Positions 42,986 through 55,867 of a stretch of DNA of 64,000 bases are shown one piece after another. The DNA is from Diospyros lotus (taxonomy: Eukaryota; Streptophyta; Magnoliopsida; Ericales; Ebenaceae), in NCBI RefSeq assembly GCF_014633365.1, contig NC_068348.1, positions 15,642,311 to 15,706,310 of the forward strand, written 5' to 3'. The notes below the pieces were generated by a model. That model saw only the letters and a program-made list of their open reading frames with translations, made no database searches and was not told the origin of the DNA. The number at the start of each line of letters is the position of its first letter. Within the stretch, counting starts at the first letter, position 1. Both the position numbers and the translations under genes were made by a program.

Positions 42986-44740
42986 ATGGCGAGAGGGAGA
43001 AACACAAGAAGTTCTGAAGACCATGTTAATCAACTGCCGGAAGTTCCACCAGTTGGGAGCACGGTCATAACCGCTGCAACTACTTCTATGCCCCCATCAT
43101 CTGGAGCCACCCTTGGCATCCCTGCGCGAGTTCCCTGCCAATTCGCGGCCCCTACCTCCGGGATAGAGGTGATGCAAGCTTGGTAACAACGTCAAAAAAT
43201 GCTGGAGAATACAGTCATGCATCTCGTTGATGCAGTTAGGGCGTTGGCCCAAACGCAAGTTCAAGCAGCCAAATGCAGGTGGAGGCTATGCCACCCGGAG
43301 GTGTCCCTCAGCCTCGTGGTGGAAGACCTACTCCGAATGAAAGAGAAGTTAGAAGAACGCCATGACGGGCTGGATCAGTACATTCATCAAACTGCGGTCT
43401 TCGGGGATGGAGGAACAACGATCCCGTAATAGCGAGCTGGAGGTGAACCCTATAAATCGCGGGGCGATGGTGAATCATTATAGAGATTGCCGTGAAAAGA
43501 TTCATGAAGGGAATCAGCGACGTGGAAATTCGCACTGGGGAGAAAGTTCGGTTAGGGTTAGCCCAGATAGTGCCACATGTCACAACATGCGAGACCCCGA
43601 GAATAGGAGGCGGGTATGTCGTGAGATCGCCATTCGCTAGAGCGAGCTAGCAGATGGGAGAAGCAATCTCGTATGGGGCGATCTATGGATCCAAACCCTA
43701 CCATAGAAGGATTACTACAGAGGGTCCAATAGTTGGAGGCAAGACACGAGATTCATGATCGAAGGGAAGGTCGCGAAAAGAGGACCCCACTCTCCAGGGA
43801 AATCGAACTGAAGCCTCTCCCTCACAGATTCAAGACCACAATATCCCTCAAAACAACGGAGAAGGCGATCCATATGACCATCTGGATGCTTTCAACGTTC
43901 AGATGGACCTTCAAACTTCAAGTTCGCTGGTGAAATGCCGTGTCTTCCCCCCAACCTTGGGAGATATACCTCGGACCTGGTTAAGGAGTCTTTGTCCTTG
44001 CGGCATCTGTAGCTGGTAGGATTGTCAGAGAAAGTTTATCAGTCGATACAGGTCGCTGAGGAGGTAGCTCGCCCCGACTTATCATCTCACTATAGTGTTC
44101 TAGCGGCCCAATGAATCCTTGAAGGATTACATTGAGAGGTTCAAGCATGAGGTCAATAATGTTGAAAACCCATCGGATGAAAGTACTCTGACCGCGATAT
44201 CTATGGGGCTCTGAAAGGATTGGGAGCTCTATGAGACCATCTACAAATCCCTCATGAGGGACCTAGGCAAGTTCTATGAACAAGCTGCAAAGGAGATCAG
44301 ATGGGAGGAGACTTTTTGCTCGAAGAAGTCAGGTGATCAAAAGGATGAGACTGGAAGCACCAGCTAGAGCAAGGAAAGGGACAATGGTGTCAATAATCAG
44401 GTCGCTAAGAACTTAAGGAACGAGCTAGGAGATGAGCGACTTGCGCACCGAGGTCGCTACGAGAATTCAACATCCTAACTGACACTCAAGATATGATATT
44501 CGCTACTGAGAAGAGCCAAGAGGATTTTTGGAGGCCTAATCCCATAAGGACTCCTAATAGATTTAGAAATAAGGACAAGTTTTTTGCTTACCATAACGAG
44601 GTGGGACACAACACCTCCGAATGTTGGGCATTCATTGAAGGATGCAATTGAGGAATTGATCAGAAGAGGTCGCTTGCATGATTATGCAGGGTGACCAGAA
44701 AGCTAGCAGCCCCAACAGTTAGATCAAACAGAGCCTTGTC
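42986..44740 (+). pseudogene. Gag of Tat-lineage gypsy element 1
   Basis: Starts MARGRNTRSSEDHV at 42986. After a proline/alanine-rich head, the gag core is readable in pieces at about 43850-44330: GEGDPYDHLDAFNVQMDL, SLKDYIERFKHEVNNVENP, DLGKFYEQAAKEIRWEE, the order known for Tat gags. Later a DAIEELIRRGRLHDYAG block (44640-44695) is the segment after the zinc knuckle. Stops and frameshifts throughout. The other small frames here are shadows. Confidence 0.8.
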
Positions 44741-44839
44741 AAGCTCTCGAGTAAGATTGAGCGACTGCGGTAAGAATTATTTTTACTATCCATGGTGGGC
44801 CTTGTATTGCAGGAACCTCTAACAGGTTGCCTGAGGGAG

Positions 44840-45098
44840 GCGGCCTACCAACAACGGGCTGCGAGGTATTACAAATAAGAGGATTCGAGTTCGATGCTAT
44901 GACATTGGTGATCTCGTGCTGCGCCTTGTTCTTCATGGAGCTCGCAAGGCTAGCGATCGAACATTAGGTATGAACTGCAAAGGCCCTTATATTATCAAAG
45001 AAAGCCTGGGAAATGGAGTGTATCGCTCCGCAAATATGGATGGGGCTGTTCTCCCACGTGCTTGGAATACGGAGCACCTTTGTCCTTACTCCCAATGA
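44840..45098 (+). pseudogene. Integrase C-terminus of Tat element 1
   Basis: The last part of a Tat polyprotein: CYDIGDLVLRLVLHGARKAS, GMNCKGPYIIKESLGNGVY, RAWNTEHLCPYSQ with TGA at 45096-45098. It follows the gag within about 100 bp, so protease, RT, RNase H and the integrase core are missing through one large deletion. Confidence 0.82.
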
Positions 45099-45239
45099 AC
45101 GTAACTGATTCTTACTTATGCTTCAACTTTTTGTTACAATTAATTCTTGTAAATCTAATTAGAATTTGTAAATTTTTCATTCTGTACGCTTATTGCACTT
45201 TACTCTTGTTTATATTCGATTGAATGTCCTTAAAATTGG

Positions 45240-46230
45240 GGGTAAAGATACCATGGTTTGCGAGCTGGGGCCCATTCATCTTAGCCTCCGTGCTATGGTT
45301 TGCAGCTTATCTGAGAATTCATCTTGGTCCTCCCCCAGGTCTTGATATGCGAATTGAGACCCATTCATCTTGACTTACTGTTTGGTTTGGCACCTATTGA
45401 GCAACCACTTCCATTAATGATCTCGCGTGAAGGGTTCACTAGCTAGGGTCCTTTCATCTTGACACAAGTTATGATCTACGACCTACTTGGGTATTCCCTC
45501 TCAACTAGTCAAACTTGTAAAAAGCCATGGTTTGTTAGCTGAGATCACAATGCGATCTACCTGGACATATAACTTGGTGATACAAGTCAATTAAATAAAA
45601 AGTCATGGTATGTTAGCTAGGGTCAGCCTATGATCCACCTGAACATATAACTTGGCAATACAAGAGCGATTAAATTGGAGTCGTGGCATGTTAGCTGAGA
45701 TCACAAGGCGATATACTCGGACATATATCTCGGCAAGGCTTTCAACATGATCCAGATATTACCTCGCTATGACGTACCAGCTGAGACTCAGATCATTATT
45801 ATCTAGCCATTACGGCTGAATGTCAAGATGCATTAACTAAGGTTTTCCTCGATTCGCTTAACTATGGCAGTTCACGACTTATTGGATTTACATCTTGATT
45901 ATCATGTCCATTAATAACGAGTTATTTCAAATATGCGAGCTATCACAAGTTTGCTAAGCCGTGAGCTAGGAATTCTTTGGGTCTATCTTTACTTATATTC
46001 TGAAAGCTCCTTCCACGTTATATTCTCGAGCCTAGCTTGATATGCAAAAGCTTCTTGGAGCTCGGTTTAAGTTGGGTCCTTTCATCTTGACTCAAGTCAT
46101 GGTCTGCGACCTACTTGGGTATTCCCTCTCGATCTTTTAAACAAGTAACATCCATGGTATGTTAGCTGAGATCGCAGCACGATCTACCTGGACATATAGC
46201 TTGACAACACAAGTCAAAATCATGTTATGT
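45240..46230 (+). repeat. Repeat array in the 3' region of Tat element 1
   Basis: CATGGT(T/A)TGTTAGCTGAG-type units begin at 45527, 45604, 45682, 46153 and 46221, about 77 bp apart in the first group. A longer copy pair also exists: 45452-45592 against about 46077-46220 (both contain CGACCTACTTGGGTATTCC). Untranslated repeats near the 3' LTR are typical of Tat elements. Confidence 0.75.
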
Positions 46231-47303
46231 TAACCGGGATCTGCTTTTGCTTGCCTAAATGATTATATTCCATGATCTACTGGACGTGTAGCACGAGATA
46301 CAATGCCTAAATTAATTTAAATTAATTTATTTAATTTAAATTAATGTTTGATGTTGGTCGTACAATTTTCTAGCATCATATGTTTTCTTGTGTTTGAATT
46401 AGGCATATAGTATGATGGTAGGAAAAATGCTCTCCAATGTTTAATATCATTGTGACACCTTAAATCTTAGTTTGGCAAGTTTCTTGTGTTTTCTTTTTAC
46501 TTTTAATTCTATGGTGGCATTTCTTTTATTGCCTCAAAACTGCTTAATGGATCTTTGGTTTCTTGTTTTTTTTTTCTCCCCAACTTAACAGTCTTTTGGA
46601 GTTGTCAATTTATTGCACATGCATCAAATATGTCTCTAAATCAATGGCAGCAAAGATGAGGGGAGTTGCTATTAGTGAAGACTTGTTAATAGACAAATCT
46701 ATTCACAAATTCATTAATTCCAGATCTTGAAGGTTAGGCAATGGACTTTTCAAATTTTCTTCTTACTCTTTTGTTTAATTCTTTCTCTCAAATGCAACCC
46801 ACACATGCTAATGTAATTCTGTGAACTTATAAGTCTGCCAGCAATTTACATGTTCCATTTTTATTATTTATTCAAGCACCTTCTGTAGAAATAATTAATA
46901 ACTTTTTTGGTATTTATCCATATGTTGAATAGTAAACAATAAAATTTTAAGTCACTTCATATTCTATTGCTTCTTTGAAAACACAATGGTTGCATTTATA
47001 CATGCAGCCCAATCTTCAAATTCGATTTTTTTCCACCATAAAACTTCTTATGGAGGAATCATTTTTTTTATGAATTATTTAAAATTTGAAATGCGGAGGA
47101 AAGATATTATTTCATTTCATCTTGTTGTTTGCTGATACTTGAAAAATCTTGCTTCTATCTTCTTTGCTTGAATTCAACCTATGAAGGCTTAAACAATCTT
47201 GATACCTGGTTCTTCTTACTCAAATATGCATGTATAAAATATGAAAATTATTTACATGTCTTCTTTGCTAAATTGATATGTTAACAGATTGTTTTTTACA
47301 CTG
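46231..47303. other. AT-rich DNA before the CACTA genes
   Basis: No coding match. Contains an AATTTAAATTAATTT palindrome-like stretch at 46310-46345. If the CACTA left end survived it should be here, but no CACTACAAG was found. Confidence 0.4.
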
Positions 47304-49362
47304 ATGGCACCCAAGAGGCAGACTCGTTGGCCAATTGGATCCATGTCACGTAGTACAGATTCACACCACAATGATTCACAGTCACTTCCATCCCATCATC
47401 CAACCCCAAACCCAGTCCCGCCACATCCCTAGCATCCTGAAGAGGACTTGATCCACTCACAATCCAACCCTCAAGACTCACATAGTGAGCAAGGTAAATA
47501 CCAAAAATTTATATGATTAATAATAAATTACCATTCTTTCCTAATTCAATGTGATTTTATTGTGTTATTATGTTTTAGAAGGTACAAACTCCATGTCATC
47601 TACGGCCAAGAAAGGAAGAGGAATATCAAGACAAATTTCAAAGTGGGGAAAGGAAAAGATTCGTATTGAATTTGATGCTGAAGGACAACCAGTTGGGGAG
47701 ATGGCAACTAAGTTGTAAACCCAACTAGGTGTGATGGTAAGGAGTATTGCTCCCCTTACATTTGCTGATTGGAGATCACCAGGGATGGAACCATATAAGG
47801 AGCGCATCTGGCAAGAGGTCTTGGTGAGTAAATAACGTTTCTGATTCTTAGCTATCAGACCCTAAACTTTTATACTCTAATAAGGGTATCATTTCAGGAT
47901 AACATTGATGTACCCACAACATGGAGATCAATTTGGTTGCAACATGCTTCCAAGAAGTGGAGAGAGTACAAAGCCACCTTGAAGAGGCATTATGATTGCC
48001 ATGAGACAGATGCAACTCATCTGTCAAAAATACCGCCTGGGGTGGACCCAGAATAGTGGAAGGTTCTTATGGAGTATTGGGGATGTGAGCAAGCACTCTA
48101 TACCTAGTTCTAATATCATATTACAAGTAGGAACGTAGTGGGACAAATCGTGTCAATCGAGATAAGCAAAAGATGGGTCACACCAGCAGTAGGCGATCAC
48201 ATCCTCAGGTTAGGCATTAGGTAAGAATATAATGGATATTAGTTATATATATTTATTGATAATTTAATTAGTAATGCCTAAACTTTAAACATTTAATATA
48301 TATATTTCATCTCTTATATATGTTTTTAGATGACTATTGAAAGTGGAGATAAGCCAGATAGAATCAAGCTTTTTAAAAAGACACACATCAAAAAGAGTGG
48401 AGAGATAGTAGACTCTACATCTTCATATATAATCGTATGTCTTTCTAAACTTTGAAAGTTGTAAATATATTTTGTTTCTTTTACTTGTCAACTTATGTAA
48501 CTAACTTGTGAAGTGTTTCTTAAGGAACAAATGGATTCAAGGTTGTCACAAATACCTGATGATGAACAAACCCTAGAATCGCTAGAGGATGTCTTTACTC
48601 AAATACTAGGCAAAGATAGGCATGGCATGGTAAGGATGGGAGGACTTGGAACATGCCCAACTAAGGTTAGACAAAGACAACAATATCAGGTGCCCCAAGA
48701 GTAGTATGACCAAATGCGTGCGCAAATTATTGTCGAGCTAGAAGAAAAATTTCAAGCTCAAATCCAAAGTCAAGTTCGAATGCAAGTTCGTGCAATACTT
48801 GAGGCAATGGGACATACACCACCGGCTCCAGACAATACACCACAACCGAGACAAGTATGTCGTTCCATTAGTGCATTTCGTGATTTAAAATTGTATGTTT
48901 ACTATATATATTAACTAAACTATTTTGAAATATAGCCATCCTCGCATGCTAGTGCTTTTGCCGCACATGCAAGCACACCATCACTCGAAGCTGAATGCGC
49001 TGGATTATCGACACCAGAATGTGGTCATCATTTAGAGGTAATTCGCTACCAAATAGTTAATATACTAAAATGTAAAATATACTTCAAAATCATTTATGCT
49101 TGTTTAAACACAGATTGGTGAATTTGTTCACTTGATGAATGGAGGAATATCTCGTCACATTGTTACTGAGGCAATCATTGTGTCTATTGATTTGACCAAG
49201 TCTGTAGGGGGAGTAGAATTAGGTAATGAGTTTGTTGAAATTAGTATTTAGAAAGTGCTGAAGCCTTTATATCCATTGCCTCGATAATTTTCTGGGATGC
49301 GTGACTTGAGGGATGCTAATAATAGTAAAACTACGATACTGTGGAGAGTCTCTGATGTAAGT
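47304..49362 (+). pseudogene. En/Spm (CACTA) transposon protein, Ptta/En/Spm family, broken
   Basis: A spliced gene with readable exons: 47304-47493 (MAPKRQTRWPIGSM), 47579-47823 (GRGISRQISKWGKEKI, APLTFADWRSPGMEPYKERIW), 47898 to about 48222 (VPTTWRSIWLQHASKKWREYK), 48331-48434 (GDKPDRIKLFKKTHIKKSGE), from about 48525 (QTLESLEDVFTQILGKDRHG), then a Gln-rich helical segment (EEKFQAQIQSQVRMQV). This is the domain order of plant Ptta/En/Spm proteins, a subfamily partner of the DDE transposase. Stops occur within exons (47424, 47716, 48054, 49249), so it is dead. Splice borders are partly estimated. Confidence 0.8.
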
Positions 49363-49859
49363 ATTTTTGTCTTATATGCATCTATTATGATATGCAATTT
49401 CATGGTTAACGTACATACAAATTTGAAATGTCTTGTACTTAAATATGACTGATTAAGTGTGTTGTACTTAAATAGATCTATTGTATACCATTGTTATGTA
49501 ATTTTGTACATATTTTATGCAATTTTATAATTAACGTACATACTTAAATAGATCTATTATTTTCCAATGCAGATCGACAAAATATGATATGCAATTTTGG
49601 TTGGAGAATGGCATGGTAGCGTAATCAAAGGTTATCTGAGGTCACTTGGACATGTTTTAGTTTAGAGTTGATTTGTATGTGCTTTTGTATGGTATTGCAT
49701 AATGAAACGAGACAAGATCGATTTTTCTAAATGATGTTGTACTTAAATAGATTTATTGTATACAATTGTTATACTTATTATGTGTGGGTGAATCCTTTAA
49801 TTGTTGGTGGTTTTTTGTTGCTGTGGATATATATACAAGTTATTTATTGATTGTTTGTA

Positions 49860-49894
49860 TAGTTTTTTAAATTTTTTTAAAAAAAATTGCCGGT

Positions 49895-49930
<36 letters not shown>

Positions 49931-50203
49931 CGGCGGTTGACCTTTGCCAGCGGTTTAAGAACCGCCGGAAAATCTTTTTACCGGTGGTTTTTAAACCGGG
50001 AACAAAGTTAGAACTTTGCTAGTGGTTTTTCTAAACTGCTGGTAATGATTATTTTTACCGGCGATTTAAATAGTCTATTCCGGCAGTTGAAAACCACCGG
50101 AAAACTTTCCCGACAAAGGTATTTTCGGCGATTATAATTACCGTCGGTAAAACTTTTTCCGGCGATTTTTTCACCGCCGGAAAAAGTTGAAACTCTTGTA
50201 GTG
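49860..50203 (+). mobile_element. Right terminal region of the CACTA transposon
   Basis: Ends CTTGTAGTG at 50203, the reverse complement of CACTACAAG, followed by TAA as likely 3-bp target site. The last 300 bp carry many copies of CCGGCGG, CCGCCGG, CCGGTGG and related words in both directions, the sub-terminal repeats bound by the element's protein. A poly(T) tract of about 37 bases (49890-49930) lies inside. A matching left end was not found. Confidence 0.87.
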
Positions 50204-52319
50204 TAATTATATGAGTTTCATTTAGCTGATTTGGGTGATTTTTATATTCATTGATAAAATTATTCTTTTTGCTATATACTTATCTACATAAATGATTTTT
50301 CAACATATTCGTGATATATCAAAATCTTGCATATGAGTTATCTGTTCTAATCCTTATTTGAAATGAAGTAGCAGCATCAAAAACAATTCTCTTGCAAAGC
50401 ATCATTCAGTGAGTATACTTAAATGAAAAGAGAAAGAACAAGTAGTCTCCATCTCTACATTCTCCATCAATCATCAGTAGTGTTAACTTTTGTTAAATCT
50501 CATGAATCCGTTTATGCTTATGAGCTATCAGGAAGTGCTATTTTTCTTTTGGAAATTGCATTTCATATTACATATTTTCAAAACCATTTGCATAACTTAT
50601 TAAAATTGCATTACTCTTTGCATGTGCTCAAAATCATCTGTATTGTTCATCAAATCTGTTTTTTAAAATGCACGTCATAGAAAATTATTCAAATTGTCAA
50701 ATGAATTCAAGCTGCATCTTTTTTTTTTTTTATTAAAAATCTATTTTCAAAATGGATTACTTTTGATGAAAAACTGATTTTCTGGTGGCATATGAAAACC
50801 AGTTTTCCATCAAAAGGAGCTATCATGTCACAACAAATGTTTTCAATGTTGTTCTCCTCATTTTTTTTAATCAATGAGTTTGGTCCACTCTGCATATCTA
50901 TTTCAAATCAGTATGTGGATCTAAAATATTTATAAGTCTGAAAAAAGGGTTATTCTTAATTGTTATCTATCGTGCTAACCCTTAAGAACCCAAGAAACTG
51001 GGCATCCAAAAGTCCTTTGTGTGCCTTGCAGTTCTATATCCGAAAAGGACAGTATTATAACGATGATCATTATAACAAATCTTTTGATCTGATCAAAGCT
51101 AAAGAATGCTCAAAAGGAATATGCTCTCATCTAGCAAAATGTGTTGCTAAAGTGTGCGTTCAAGGTAAAGTATACCTAAAGTATACTTCTTTCTCAAATC
51201 TCCTTAGCATTATTCATATGGAGTATTAATTGACTGTACTTAAATCTGTCATCTCATCATATGTGTCATTAGCAAAGATATCAAATCAAATTTCTAAATG
51301 CCCTTCAAAGAATATTTTGTTCAAATGATTAAATTAGAAATCAAATGATTATTCTCCATGCTATAAAGATGATATCATTTTTTCTTTGGGAAATTTCTGG
51401 TTTTTATAGCTCTTAGTTTCTCTGCATAATCAAAATATAGTCCTATTTATAGTTATGGCTTATTAAGTTTTCAAATTATAATTCTTGTATTTAAATTTGT
51501 AAGTTTAATTTATGTCGTCTTTCTCTCTTACCTTTTAAACTTATGCTCATTTAGTTTATTGTTATCAATATATGTCTTTTAATTCATTGATCACTTTAAT
51601 TTCTATATTTAATTTATGAATGTTGTTCTAGCATTTCGATTAATGTGTGCTTGTTGTGCATTAATGAATGTTTTAGGTGTGTCAAGAGGTTATGTCTTGG
51701 CTGGAATTTAAAATTAGATCCTAGGAGTTTAAGAAGAGTAATATTTATTACTCAAATAGATTTTAGAATGGCTGCTTATCGAAAGGGTATCTATAAACAT
51801 CCATAAATCACTCAACTATAGTTAAAGTTTAGTAGATTATAGGTTTTCTTTGGTAAGTAATCTTTTAGGTATTAGCTTTCTCTAGAAGGTTGCATTTTTC
51901 ACTTATATGGATTCTTAGGCCCTAGAAAATCAAAATGAGTAGTTGCTTTAGAACTTAATACTTTTAGGCATTGATTTTAAGTTAGTATCATTATCGCCAA
52001 AGTTCTCAGGAGACTAATCCAATCAATATGTTCAACCAAATCTGCTTCAGCCCAAAAGTACCTAGGCTAGAAATTCTTAGGACTAGCTTTCGTATTAGAT
52101 ATTCTGAGGGAATGTTCTAGGGAGAAATAAAAAGAAAGTTCAGAAAAATTAGAGTTAGAAGAGAAAATAATCATTTTTCCAGCATAGCTAATCTAGTAAA
52201 ATTTGGTTTATAGTGAAGGTATGCTAGGTGTTTAGCCGAATAGGCAAAATCCTCAATTAAGAGTAATCATCCAAATAATCAAATAAGAAAAATCAACTAT
52301 CAAGTAAAGCATCATAGCC
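50204..52319. other. Intergenic AT-rich DNA
   Basis: No gene recognised. It holds a hairpin at 50760-50816 (CTTTTGATGAAAAACTGATTT paired with GAAAACCAGTTTTCCATC, 11-base loop, few mismatches). Some of it may belong to the Sirevirus-like LTR that follows. Confidence 0.4.
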
Positions 52320-55300
52320 AAGAGATTGCAAATTTCACTTAAGTAGCTCACTTGAGTCACTCGACTAATCAAATGGCCTTAATCGACTAAAATATCCTTT
52401 TACTCAAGTCTCAGTCAAATAGCCAATATCACTCGAGTTGTTCCGAAAATCAATCGAGTAAAAGATTAAAACATCACTCGAGTATAGTTGTGCGCTATGT
52501 TGTGACATTTTTTTGATTAATCAGATAATGTGTTTTAGGAAAAACCAAAATTAGAACAAAAAATTCAATATGTTGAAATCATGTTTCGAAACCTATGGAA
52601 AACCCAAATGTAGTTTTGGTACGAAAATTCAAAAGTTTAAAAAATCTAAAATTTGTGCATTATGTTTCAAAACTTATGTTCTATATTTCAAAACTTATCT
52701 TAATCATGTTTCTATACATGTTCTGAAACTAGCTTGATAAGATTTCAAATATTTTCTAAAGTATGTATGTCATGTTTCGAAACTTGAATATTATGTTTCG
52801 AAACATCTATAAAATGCACATGTTTCGAAGTAAGGCTTCGATCCAAAACAAATGTTTCTAAGTTCTCATATTTCGAAATATGCATGCTAGATTTCGAAAC
52901 CATTTGTCATTTCTGACAGCAAGAGCAAAAAAATTTGAAATACATTTTTTTATGAAAATTTCTTTTTGTATCTAAAACTCTTAATTCCATTATTGTGAAA
53001 GAAAATTCAAATTTAAAATTGTAATCATTGCAAATCTTGGTAGGTAAGTGTTGTTGCTTTGCATTAAATGTTATCCTAGTCTGCAAGGCCAGCTGTAGTG
53101 GTCAAATGTTTCAAAACATGGAGTATGTTTCGAAACCTCAGTATAAATTAGGATGTTTTGAAACCCGATTAGTTATGTTTCGAAACTTATTATAAAATTA
53201 TCTTCATATAAATAGCAAGTGTTTGAATATGAAGACAAGAAAAAGAGAACAAAAAGCATTTATTGAACCCTAAAAGAAAATTCTCATACATTGATTGTGC
53301 GTTGAATGTGTAAAGGAGAAGCAAATGGAACAAAGAAGTCTCATTATTTCTAGCTCTCCTTATCTCAAGTTGTTATAAGAGGTTTGTACAACCATTGGTA
53401 AGGCATTTATTGTTATCATATTTATTTAAGCTGTAAAATTCATTTCCTTTATTTACCATTTGTTGTGAGGTTTGAGTTTAGCCTTAAAAACTCATTGTAT
53501 GTAAATGTTTTAGGGTGAATTTTGGTAAAACCCTTGTTATCATCTAGTGATTGAGATTGAAAATCCTTCAAGTGGAAAAACTTAAAGGTATTGGACTAGG
53601 CTGGTGATTAATGTGTGAAAATGAAGATTTTTTTTTTTTTTTTTACATTTTTATCCCTTTCTTGTCTATTTAATGTGTTAAATTGTCAATTATTCATGAT
53701 TGTAGGCGTTATTTGGATACATGGATACCATATTCAAATAGGAGGAAAATTGATCCGAATGACAAGGAGTCAATCTAGATATCTATCAGTGGAAGAATTG
53801 GCCCATTCGGATAGGAAGACACACATCTAGATGTGAAGGTGAAGGCATCTGGATAAGAAGAAGAGGATATCCGGATGAAGCAACTATAGCATCTGGATAC
53901 AAGACATAAAGCCTCAGTTGCATTCAGATGACCACCAAAGTCATTCGGATGTCCAAAGAAGCATATCTGAATGCATAATTGTAGCATCTGCATATCAGAC
54001 ACAAAGACCACTCAAGCCATCCAAATATCAAGCTACTCATCTGGATGCAGGAGAGAAATTAAAGAAGCACATCCGGATGGCACCACTACTTATCTGAATG
54101 TGTCAAGACCATTTCGGAGATTCTTGTGCAAATAAATGCGATGACATGAGCTATAAATTCTCATCCAACCATGGGTCGATTCCTGAGGATGATTCCATAA
54201 AAACCCATCATCATCTCCACCAAAGGAGGGGAGATCTTTTTGGGGAATCACGAAGAGGTCACAATAACTTTCTAAATTAGGGTTTTTACCTTTTGTTTTT
54301 CATCTCCATTCTATTCTTGCTTTGTTTAGCTTCTGTATTAGCTTAAACTTAAATTTTCAATACATAGCTCTGTTTTATTCAGGTTCATATCCCACTGTAC
54401 TATTAAACTAAGTTAGCATTTACATTTTTGAATTTACTTTACTATTCCTTTAATGCAATTGCTTCAGAATTTATTTTACTCTCTGTTCTCTATTTATTTT
54501 ATTTAGTAGTTAGTCATTTATAGTTTCTGTTTACTTTGTTTTTGTAAGTCATTTTGAGGATGTGTAGCAAAGTTTGTATTTGGGCCAAAGCAAGGACTGT
54601 GTCCAACGCCATTGATTCCCAAGAAAGTCGAACCTCAATTATTGAAAACAGAAACCTGATTTAACTTGAGCAAATGTTCTAAAATTAGATCCTTGAGTTT
54701 GGATTGGGGCATACGCCTAACTTAGAATCTTCATATCACGTATGGAGATTGCTAGATCTGGAAATGTCATCATACCCAAGCCCAATTGAGTATTCTATAG
54801 CTGTCTGTTTTGTATTATTTATACTTCAATTTATGGTAATTTCTTAACATAGAATCTCTCATATCATGTATGGGATTGCTAGACCTAGAATTATCATCAT
54901 CCAGAAGTATATTTAATGACAAAACCTCAAGCTATCTCAAGTTGATGTTGTCATTCAAACTATTATATGGGAATCAGATAGGATTAGCACAGAAAATTCC
55001 CTTGACCCAAGACTTTCCATGTCTAGTAACCAGTTAAGTTTATTTACCAGTCAAGTTTAGTTATCTAATCACTTTAATCTCCTGCAATTAGTTCGCACCA
55101 ACATCAGTTAGTTTTATTTATTTACTCAGCATTCTTTAGTTAATTTCTCTATTCAATATCAGTGTCATACTTGAATCTGATTCATTCCAACATGTTCTGA
55201 CCAACCTAATTGTTTTGGAATGTTTATTTTTGCAAATAAATAGTCTCCCAGTGAACCAACCTAGACTCTTCCAGTAAAATTAAAACTGCTACACGTACAC

Positions 55301-55800
55301 TCATGCACTGGCAAGTATAAACACCTCACCCACATTCTAATAAAAGTGTTTATGATTTACAGGGTGAGTGATCCAGCAACTGGGTGTTGAACCACTATAA
55401 AATACTTGTGTACTTATATTTACTTTGTACTTTGTTATTGTCTTTACTCAAATCCTCAAAAGGATTTTTGACATAAGTTAAAAAACATTATTTTCAATCA
55501 AAACAAATGAGCATCATTGTTTATAAGAATTCTTGTTTACTCATCATTAAAAAGATTATCTTCTTTACAAAAGTTGAGATTTTGAAACATAAGCTAAATA
55601 TTAAAATTATAAACTTATATTTCAAAATCTATATATTATATTTCAAAACTTGATCAAATAGAGATTTTGATTTCGAAACATAATTGGCATATTTCGAAAC
55701 CTTCCATTCTTTCATTACACAGTGTTTAAAGAAGCAAATTTTTATTACAATCCAATTTACCCCCCTCTTAGGATATAATTTGCCATAAATCAAACTAACA
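52320..55800 (+). repeat. Sirevirus-like LTR DNA with palindrome clusters
   Basis: Non-coding DNA ending CAAACTAACA at 55800 just before TAGTATCAGAG (a Met-tRNA primer-binding site) and a Sirevirus-like gag. A CTACCCCCCTCTTAGG-type block near 55757-55772 is typical of this group's LTR end. Three palindrome families stand in order: ACTCGAGT (52340-52490), GTTTCGAAAC (52580-53190 and 55660-55705), and CATCNNGATG (53750-54100). The middle part (53.6-55.5 kb) may be a second nested LTR; a direct pair TAGAATCT...TCATATCA lies at 54722 and 54847. The left end was not located. Confidence 0.6.
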
Positions 55801-55867
55801 ATTAGTATCAGAGTAAGGTTCCTACTATTCTCTTAAAGGCTTAACATCCTAGGGTATAAGATCCATA

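Noticed and set aside
53710..54110. Regular short repeats considered as a CRISPR array
   Set aside because: Plant DNA, motifs of about 10 bp, irregular spacing, no constant spacer length and no cas genes.
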